64,000 bases of DNA from Batkoa obscura (Eukaryota > Entomophthoromycota > Entomophthoromycetes > Entomophthorales > Batkoaceae). Below the pieces are notes generated by a model, which saw only the letters and a program-made list of their open reading frames with translations, did no database searches and had not been told where the DNA came from. Positions 56,257 to 64,000 of this stretch are shown in pieces. The translations under genes were made by a program, and so were the position numbers. How positions within the stretch are numbered: position 1 is the first letter of the stretch; each line of letters opens with the position of its first letter. Where the stretch lies: assembly GCA_030770535.1 (NCBI GenBank), contig JASVEC010000008.1, forward strand, positions 620,001 through 684,000, in the 5' to 3' direction.

Positions 56257-59200
56257 GTTATTATTATTATTATTGTTATTGTTATTATTATTATTATTAA
56301 TATTATTATAAATATTAATATTAATATTTAATTAGATTCAGGTGTAATGAAAATAATAATTCGACAAATACAAGGATTAGAAAAGCAACGAAAATTATTA
56401 TCATCAGTACCAGTAGTAGGTGGAGGTAAAAGTAAAGTAACGGTTAATATAAAAATTAATGGATATTCTATTTATCAAACAAAATCTTATGATATAATGA
56501 ATTTAATTGTTATTGAATCATTTACTGATCAATTTATTGATGATATCAATACTAAAGTTGTTACACTTGAGTTATTATCTTCTAACCATATGATTGGTCA
56601 ATTACATTTTAATATGAGTCAATTTTTAGATGAAATTGTAAGTTCAATATTTATTATATTTATTTCATTAATTTTTATTCTTATTTTTATTTAGAATAAA
56701 GAAGATGGATGGTTTGAATTTAATAAAAATAATGATAAAGAAAAATCGTTAGTTAAAATTAAATTAGATGCTAAATGGTCTTCAATATTAATGGATGCAA
56801 CAAGTCATGGTAATTTACCACCAGCAATTGGGTTTTTAAGAGTTAAGATAATAAGAGCTAAAGATTTAAAATGTAAAGAAAGTGCTACCAAAAATACACA
56901 ATTAATTGAATTAAAAATGAATAATAAAATATGGGGAACAAGTGAAAAGAAAGAAGTATCACCTAATCCATATTGGGATGAAGTGTTTTATATACCAATT
57001 CATCAGATTAAAGAAATATTACGTTTAGAAATTAAAGGTTCTTCTGCATTAAAAGAAAATAAATCATATGGTTATGTTGAATTACCAATTAAAGATTTCA
57101 TTGGTAACCAATACGACAATTTAATTGGTTTTGAAGATGGAGAATTAATATCAAAGTATGTTTATATTACATATATATATTAATATTAATATTATTTTAT
57201 TATTAGATGGCATACAGTTATTAACAAAAAAGATAGTAAAAATAATAGCTCAATTGAATTAATGGTGCAGTATTTTTCATTACCTCAACAGTTTTTACAA
57301 CCAAAAGTAGATAAAACATCAAAGAAATCATCACGTAAAGATTCTAATATGGAACAATCTACTACTGATCAACAATCTATTTCAGTACAAACTTCCCATA
57401 CAAATACTGTTAATGAACCAACTAATTCAATACAACATTCAATTTCAAATTCAGTAGATCAACAATCTAATTCAGTACTTCCATCAATTTCAAACAATAT
57501 TGATCAACAATATGATTCACCAGTACCAACACGTTCAAATACAGTTGATCAAGAAACAATTGATAATAATAATAATAATAATAATAATTTAAACCAATTA
57601 GAAACTAATAATCAAAGTAACGAAATGATTAGTACAACTAATACAATTGTAATGAGTAATAAAAATAGTGAAGATAATAATTATTTAAATTATAGTTCAG
57701 GTATAATTAAAGTCAAATTACATGAAGTTAAAGATTTACAAAGTAAAACTAAAATTTATGGGTTAATTACTTTAAATGGTAATTTCCGATCCCCAATTTT
57801 ACGTACCTTAGTTAAAAAAAGCAATTTAAATCAAAGTTGGGGAGAAAGTGGAGAAGGATTTGTTAAAGAAATTCAAGTAGATATGTTAAATGTAGAAATT
57901 AAACAATCAAAAGAAAATGAAGATAAAACAATTGCTAGTTGGAATGGAAGGATTAAAGATATATTAGAATCAATTAAAAACAATCAGTTCAATAATAATA
58001 ATAATAATAATGATAATAATGAAGATAAGAATATATTTTGGTATAATTTAGATTGTCCAGGTCAAATTAAATTAAGTTTTGAATTTATACCTTCTAATTA
58101 TATAATTGATGAATCTGAATCTTCTCGTAATATGGGTATTTTACAAGTTAAAGTAATTAAAGCAACAGATTTAGTATCAGCTGATAAAGACGGATCATCT
58201 GATCCATATGTATCCTTATCTTTAAATGGAAATAAGAAATTACGTACAAAAACAAAAAAAAATAATTTAAATCCAACATTTGATGAATTATTTAATGTTG
58301 AAGTAACTGATCGAATTAAGTCAACATTAGCTATTGAAGTATTTGATTGGAATCAAATACAATCTCATTCTTCATTAGGATCAATTAATTTGGAATTAAA
58401 ACAAATTGAAGCTGAAATTAAAGATGAAGTTACTTTACAATTAGAAAATACAAAACATGGTTCAATTACATTAGAATTATTTTTTGCACCTTTTTATGTT
58501 TTAAGAGATGTTAATCCAAGTTTATTAGCTGCTGCTTTATCTGGTAATCCAGTCGATTTAGTGGGTGGATTAGCTAAAGGTGGCTTTAAAGTAGCTACAG
58601 GTGGATTATCTTTAGCATTAGGTGGAGCAGCTCATTTAGCTAATGGCACAGGTAAAGTAGCAATACAAGGAGCTAAAACAGTATTATCAGCTCCACTTAA
58701 ATTAGCATCAGGTGGTAAGAATATAGCTAAAGGAATATTTAATAGTATTAAAGATACAATACATCATGATGATCATCATAATAATAATAATACATCACCA
58801 CCAATAGTCACATTAACAGATTCTAATAATAATTCAACAAGTCCATTAAATAAAATAAAATCAGGATTTAATTCATCAACTCATTCAATTTCATCAACTC
58901 ATTCAGGTTCCTTTGGCTTATCTTCATCTCGTTCACCTTCTAGACAAGGTAATAATGAATTAGGATATTCAATTAAAATTACATTATTGGATGGTAAAGA
59001 TTTAATAGCAGCAGATCGTAATGGATATTCAGATCCATATATTAAAGTGATGAAAGAAAAGAAATTAATATATAAAACTAAAGTATTAAAAAAGACACGT
59101 AACCCACATTGGGACGAAAGTTTTATTATTCAATCAATTTATCCGGGTGAATTAACTCAATTAAATTTAATTGTTAAAGATTATAATTTTTTAAAAGAAA

Positions 59201-59562
59201 ATGTAGAATTAGGTAGTTATACATTGAATATTTGGGATCATTTTAAAAATGATCAAGAAAATGTAGTGGAATTTTTAACTAATCCAGGTGAACTGAAAAA
59301 TGGTGGGGTTGGTCAATTAAGATTAAGATTGGAATTAAATTTACCTGGTGATAATAATGAACTTAATACTAGTAATTCTCATAATTCTCCAACAAATATT
59401 AATCCAGTTTTATCTCAAGAAATGTTTGAACCACCTAATGAAGATAGTATGAATGAAGAAGAATCAGATAAATCAAGTAGAAGATTAAAAAGAAATTCAA
59501 TTGCTAATCTTAAACCTAAAAATTTATTAGGTTCATTAAAAGAGAAATTTGGTAAAAATTAA
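54482..59562 (+). CDS. Tricalbin-type ER-plasma membrane tether (SMP and multiple C2 domains)
   Basis: Seven exons (54482-54860, 54913-54992, 55050-55224, 55291-56211, 56336-56637, 56695-57155, 57207-59562) give 1557 aa. A Gln/Ser-rich N-terminus precedes a membrane hairpin at about 92-126 (VVLIAAIQLIVYLFYLIGIP). An SMP lipid-transfer domain spans about 155-375 (VLWINRLLSSFWFQFEPKLC). Six C2-like domains start near 381, 522, 664, 936, 1081 and 1358. The last two keep Ca-binding Asp (DKDGSSDPYV, DRNGYSDPYI); others lack them. A Gly/Ala/Lys-rich segment (GGLAKGGFKVATGGLSLALG) lies near 1220. Tricalbins and E-Syts tether cortical ER and move lipids. Long Asn/Gln/Ser linkers make it somewhat larger than yeast Tcb1-3. 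Confidence 0.92.
56217..56300. repeat. (ATT)n microsatellite in a tricalbin intron
   Basis: Nearly pure TAT/ATT triplets interrupted by a few TGT units, starting 5 bp after a GTAAGT donor. Confidence 0.8.
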
Positions 59563-59626
59563 ATCATATTTGAGAAAAAAAAAAAGATTGAAATTTTATT
59601 ATTTGATATTAAATATTAATAAATTG

Positions 59627-59659
<33 letters not shown>

Positions 59660-59660
59660 T
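59627..59660. repeat. (ATT)n microsatellite
   Basis: About eleven perfect ATT units, 65 bp after the tricalbin stop codon. Confidence 0.8.
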
Positions 59661-59789
59661 TATTTTTATAAATTAATATCATTTTTTATTTTACTTTCTA
59701 TTTTTAATAATTTTTGTTGAACTTTACTAATAAGTCTATAAGATATTAATTAATTTTTCTATTATAATAATATAAATTTTAAATAAATT

Positions 59790-61326
59790 TTACTTTTTTT
59801 TAAAACCAACTTTTTGACTTAATATTAACAATCCATTAGCATCCATATGATCAATTAACTTTATAAAACTAAATAAAAATAATATTACATTAATATATGA
59901 TTAACATCAAAACAAAAACAATAAATTTAATTTCAACTTATTACCTTTTATAACCTTTAAAAGCATCTAATTTACTTACTTTTCCATCTAACATTAAATT
60001 TAATAAACCTCCAACTCTACACTGAATTTTAGTACTAATTTTTTTTACTATAATGTTCATTTCATTTGATGTGATTGTTGGTTTCTTTACTAACACTAGT
60101 TTTATTATTAATCCTTGAATTTTTTTAATAAAATTTTGTTGACCAATGGAATGATAAGTATTTTCTTGATAAGCTAATTTAATAGGTGTTTCAAATTTAT
60201 CATTCTTGTTATTCTCTGTAATACAATTTTCATTTTTCAAATTGGCTATCCAGTATTGATTATTTTCCAGTATTAATTGTTTTTCTTCAGTAGGAGATAA
60301 TACATCATCAGCAAATAAATTCAAGTTTCTAATGGAAATCAAATTAATAAAAAGATTTAATTGATAATCTTCTTTTTAATACAATAATAAATAAATAAAA
60401 TATTATTTATTAATACTTACCTTTTTTCGATTCCTACATTGATTTTTGATTTAAAGTTCTCTTTTTTCCTTGGCCAATAATGATATTTAAAAAACAAGCG
60501 ATATCCCCTAATAAAAAGCAATTTTATTAATATACTTCTACTTAACGTTATCCATTTCATTTATTAAGCAAAAAAAAGATAATTCTCTAACATCTCTCTT
60601 ACCTTCCAAATAAACCACAACATTTAATCATTTTTTTCCATAAATAAAATTCCTCTTTCTTTTCTAATTTCCAATTTTTAAAATAGCCATTTTGTTTTCT
60701 TAACATTAATCGAGTTCTTTCTAATTGAAATGGATTTTCTTCATCAGAAATACGACTCTTTTCCTCTTCTATACATTGTTTTCTTTTTTCAGTTTGACTA
60801 ATCCGACTGTTATCAGCTTCATAAATCGTTGATACAGAACCTTCTTCCCATGTAAAATGGTCTTCTTTTAATATTAATTTATTATTAATATTCAATTTTG
60901 TTTCGATGATTTCTATCAATGTTTACCTCTATTTTCTTTTTCTTTTTCTTGCATTCTTGATCTTTTGACCCTTGAATTACTACTCATTCTTTCTTCTTCC
61001 TCTTCTTCTTCTGAATATCTTATCGCTTCTTTTTTCTTTTTAGAATCCAACCCCTTTATTTCCTCAATTTGTACCATATTCTTACTTTGTCTTTTAATAT
61101 TCAATAAATTTTCTTCAAAACCACTTAAGTCTTCATTGAATCCTCTATCTTTATCTTCTTGTTTTAGAATTAATGCACTTGAAGGTAAAGTTGAGGTCCA
61201 ATTTTTTTTAGATAAAGTTGTACTGACAGTTCTACTAGGTGAGGACAATTGCCTAAGGCTAATTTCTGAATTTAATTCTTCTTCTATTGCTTTTTTTTGC
61301 GACCGAGTCAACCGAGTGGAAGTCAT
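59790..61326 (-). CDS. Unrecognised charged, probably nuclear protein
   Basis: Five exons (60927-61326, 60603-60864, 60421-60507, 59945-60328, 59790-59868) join in frame to 403 aa. The first 130 residues are polar and charged (TRLTRSQKKAIEEELNSEIS), with an acidic run (RYSEEEEEEERMSSN) beside a basic KRSRMQEKEKE patch that could be a nuclear signal. A middle segment is rich in Lys/Trp (FKNWKLEKKEEFYLWKKMIK). The C-terminal 150 residues look folded (FIKKIQGLIIKLVLVKKPTI, MLDGKVSKLDAFKGYKRFIK) and end VGFKKK. No family was recognised. A nuclear or chromosomal role is guesswork from composition. The intron after NRG is needed to avoid an early stop. Confidence 0.6.
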
Positions 61327-61541
61327 AATTTGAAAATATTGAAAAGAAGCTATTTAAAGTTGAAAAAAATGGTCTAATTTTTAATGTCATAGTTGGAAAA
61401 TTGAATCTTTTTTTTTAACCCATTAAGTACCAAATATCTCCCAAAATTGGCTTGGATTGGATGCGAATTTCTACTCAAATTAAATGTCAATTGGTTGCCT
61501 TTTTTTTGAATCTTAATATTTAATCAATTGATTCAACCATA

Positions 61542-61642
61542 TGGGAGTGTTTTTTTTGGTTTCATTATTTTTTCCATTTTTTAAGCGCTATTTGAATGGA
61601 AAGATTGTTAGTAAAATTCTTAAACAAAAAAATACATCCCCA
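61542..61642 (-). mobile_element. Mite-A copy 23
   Basis: A 101-bp minus-orientation unit (TGGGAGTGT to ACATCCCCA), TA on both sides, about 215 bp upstream of the unknown gene's start. Confidence 0.75.
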
Positions 61643-62147
61643 TATGTGTAATGTCAATTTGAATGAAATCTAAATCAACAAAATTGGACAAATAATGTAC
61701 TTCCACAATACTCAAGTGATTAATGATTTTGTTTGAATTGACTTATATTGAACCTTGCTTTTTTTTGATAATTTAATAAAGAATTTTTTAATTTTTGAAC
61801 TATTAAAAAGTGAACAAAGGAATAATAAGAAAAACAAAAGAAATTTCAATCAATTATTAGCAATAGCTTAGTGGGTAAATTCAAATTTCTTTAACTGATT
61901 GATACAAAATATAGGGTATTAGTTAAATAATAATATAATGTAAAGTTTAAGTAAATCAAAATATTACCATTTTGATCTTACTATTTATTCTCTAACTTTT
62001 ATAATACAAAAACTGATTGTAAATAATTGGGCAACTTTTTTTAGCTAAATTGATTTTATTAATTAAAATAGGATCTTATTTAGATTCTAAAATTACTTTT
62101 TTTTATTTGAAATAAAAAGAAATATTATTTAACTTATCTTATCACTA

Positions 62148-62311
62148 TTAAGTCGTTAGTTATGTTTTAGTATACTGTTCATTTAAATATATTGCTGACT
62201 TTTTTTACTTGAATTTAAAAATATAGGATTATATATTGTTCTTAAATTCAGGTAAAAAAATTAGCAATAAATTTAAATGAACAGTGTACTGAAACATAAT
62301 TAACAACCTAA
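62148..62311. mobile_element. Mite-B copy 2
   Basis: A 164-bp element whose arms (AGTCGTTAGTTATGTTTTAG and, reversed, GGTTGTTAATTATGTTTCAG) pair over about 75 bp, with inner ACTGTTCATTTAAAT on both arms. Same family as 10598-10760. TTA/TAA flanks. Confidence 0.7.
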
Positions 62312-62506
62312 TATAAATAAACATCTAAATTTGTAACTATTTCAATCTCAATCTAATAATGAAATCAAAAATATATAAAAATAACAAATCAAATTAGTAA
62401 TGATTCAATAAAAACGAAAGTAAAAAGTGATGTCACGTATCGAAATTATAAAATATAAAAACAAAACAAAACATTTAATTTTTAAACAACTTTAGGACAT
62501 ATTAAA

Positions 62507-64000
62507 ATGTTTACCAAACAGCTATTAAGCGTTGTAAAAAGGAATCACTTGAACAAGCAAGTTACTAGGAGTACGACCAACTTAACCAATAAAAAATGGT
62601 CTTTTTTTAATGGAAAAAAACAAGTCCCAATCGTTGAAGTAGAAGGGGTCAAATTATATCCACCACGTACTACAGGATATCGAATTTATCGAACATCACG
62701 CATTTTATTTAAAACATTAATTGTCCTATTTATCGCTAGTGGTAGTTATGTTGTTATTAATGAATATCTTGAAGATTTGAAACATAAGAGAATACTTCAA
62801 GATCATAGTAAGTTAAATTAAAAGTTAATAGATTTGATTAAAATCAATTAATTTTTTAAATAGAATTACATAAATTTGATATTGATAGAAAGGAAGGGGA
62901 ATCAATACCTACTGCAGTATGGCCTAAAAATGAAAAACCAAAATTAATTATTTTGGGTAGTGGATGGGGGGTAATTAATTTTCATATCTATTTTTGACTG
63001 TTTCTAAAATTTTTATAGTCCGTTGGTTTATTAAAACAATTGGATGTAGATAAATATGAAGTACTTGTGGTATCTCCCTCCAATTACTTTCAATTTACAC
63101 CATTATTACCTTCTGTCACTGTTGGTACTGTTGAACCCAGATCTTTAATTGAACCAATAAGAAAAATATTAAGAAGATTTGGTGATTGTGGACATTATTT
63201 TCAAGGTCTTGGAATGGAAGTAGATATTGAAAATCATCGTGTTTTGGTCCAAAATGATCAAAATGAACCATTTTATGTACCTTATGATCATTTAGTAGTT
63301 GCCGTTGGTTCAAAATCAATTACATTTGGTATTCAGGGATTAGAACATGCTCACTTTTTACATGATATTACAGATGCTAGAAAAATTAGAACGACGTTAT
63401 TGAATAATTTGGAAAAAGCATCCCTGCCTAATATTGATAAAGAAGAACGTAAAAAATTGTTGAGTTTTGTAGTTTGTGGAGGAGGTAAAATTGGTCGTAT
63501 TTAATTAATTATTTGAAATTAATCTAGTTTTTTAGGTCCAACAGGTAGATTGTGATTAAATTTAATATGATTTTATTAATATTATTATAGGCGTTGAATT
63601 TGCTGCTGAATTAGAAGACTTGCTTATTACTGACTTAGCATCTTATGTAAGTTTAATTTCAATTAAAATATATATCATCTTATTTTTTATTTTAGTTCCC
63701 ATTCTTAGCCGAAGACGTATCAATTCATATCATACAATCAAGAGAACATATATTGAATACGTATGATGAACAGATATCTAAATATACAGAAGTAAATAAT
63801 AACAATGATACTAAAATTAAATTCAACTAAATTTTAAAAAATAGAAAAGATTTAAGGATCGCAACATTAATATTATTACTAATGCTAGAGTAAAAGAATT
63901 AAAAGAGGATAGTGTTGTTTATACTTTAAAAAATAATAAGGGAGAAGTTGAAACTTATGAAATACCTTATGGTTTAGTACTATGGTCCACTGGGATAGCA
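62507..64000 (+). CDS. NDE1: Type II (external) NADH:ubiquinone dehydrogenase, 5' part
   Basis: Exons so far: 62507-62807, 62864-62970, 63019-63484, 63536-63544, 63591-63646, 63696-63791 and 63845 to beyond the window. A basic presequence (MFTKQLLSVVKRNHLNKQV) is followed by one membrane helix (about 68-85: ILFKTLIVLFIASGSYVVIN), the layout of the fungal external enzymes. FAD-binding LIILGSGWGSVGLLKQLD is typical, then SPSNYFQFTPLLPSVTVGTV. The second dinucleotide motif CGGGPTGVEFAAELED is completed by a 9-nt exon, and VLWSTGIA begins a third conserved block. The enzyme oxidises NADH without proton pumping at the inner membrane. External orientation is inferred from the N-terminal helix only. 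Confidence 0.92.

Larger units (their letters stand above)
61327..62506. other. Divergent intergenic region with two small elements
   Basis: Promoters of the unknown gene and the NADH dehydrogenase gene must lie at its two ends. Mite-A copy 23 and Mite-B copy 2 occupy parts of it; the rest is AT-rich. Confidence 0.5.

Noticed and set aside
56217-56300. A C-terminal poly-Tyr protein end after C2-A of tricalbin
   Set aside because: The Tyr run is the (TAT)n microsatellite of an intron; a GTAAGT donor and an ATTAG acceptor restore the C2-B reading frame.

Overview
This window is nuclear DNA from a very AT-rich eukaryote, most likely an aerobic and probably early-diverging fungus. The fungal pointers are a WOPR-domain regulator, a tricalbin, a RIB7-type reductase, a type II NADH dehydrogenase and an Msn2-like zinc-finger protein. 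Alongside these sit genes whose closest recognisable relatives by motif are animal-type (a RalGAP-beta-like protein, a DHRS12-like SDR, a CCDC97-like protein, a CLIP-170-like protein with a zinc knuckle), and many genes carry short introns of about 35-95 nt. That mix, with the low GC, suggests a Zoopagomycota/Mucoromycota-grade fungus rather than an ascomycete yeast. This placement is inference. No rRNA, tRNA or CRISPR was seen, and no LTR or virus-like element.

Layout. (1) 1-1874: the 5' part of an FG nucleoporin gene. (2) 1.9-7.4 kb: a repeat island with SINE copies, small inverted-repeat elements and one possible decayed gene. (3) 7.4-16 kb: a CLIP-170-like microtubule protein, a double twin-Cx9C mitochondrial protein, the kinetochore subunit DSN1 and the diflavin reductase TAH18. 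(4) 16.5-19.7 kb: two paralogous Gln/Cys-rich proteins of unknown function with small elements between and around them. (5) 21.6-32.1 kb: a compact gene block with a USP12/46-type deubiquitinase, a RalGAP-beta-like protein, a circularly permuted mitochondrial GTPase and SER2. (6) 32.1-49.1 kb: mostly gene-poor, with only an Msn2-like zinc-finger gene and a WOPR gene, surrounded by SINEs, many 101-bp elements, a possible Tc1/mariner transposase relic and two decayed membrane-protein paralogues. (7) 49.1-62.5 kb: a second compact block with a DHRS12-like SDR, a Rad57/XRCC3-like recombinase, a CCDC97-like protein, RIB7, a tricalbin and an unrecognised nuclear-looking protein. (8) From 62.5 kb: the start of an external-type NADH dehydrogenase that runs off the window.

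The main repeat story is a 101-bp MITE-like family (called Mite-A here), with 23 recognisable copies plus one fragment. Its ends are TGGGGATG / CATCCCCA, its target duplications are TA or AA/TT, and one copy is nested inside another. A tRNA-derived SINE of about 460-480 bp has three well preserved copies and two decayed ones whose differences are mostly C-to-T and G-to-A, as expected of RIP-like or methylation-driven decay. Four further inverted-repeat families are represented by one or two copies each.

The least expected protein-coding content is the Gln/Cys-rich gene pair at 16.5-19.7 kb. One member has a far more GC-rich, C-ending codon choice than its neighbours and a TATA box at a classical distance. 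Gene architecture is also notable: internal exons of 14 and 9 nt, a TAH18 last exon contributing only Trp plus stop, and two convergent coding regions overlapping by 19 bp.
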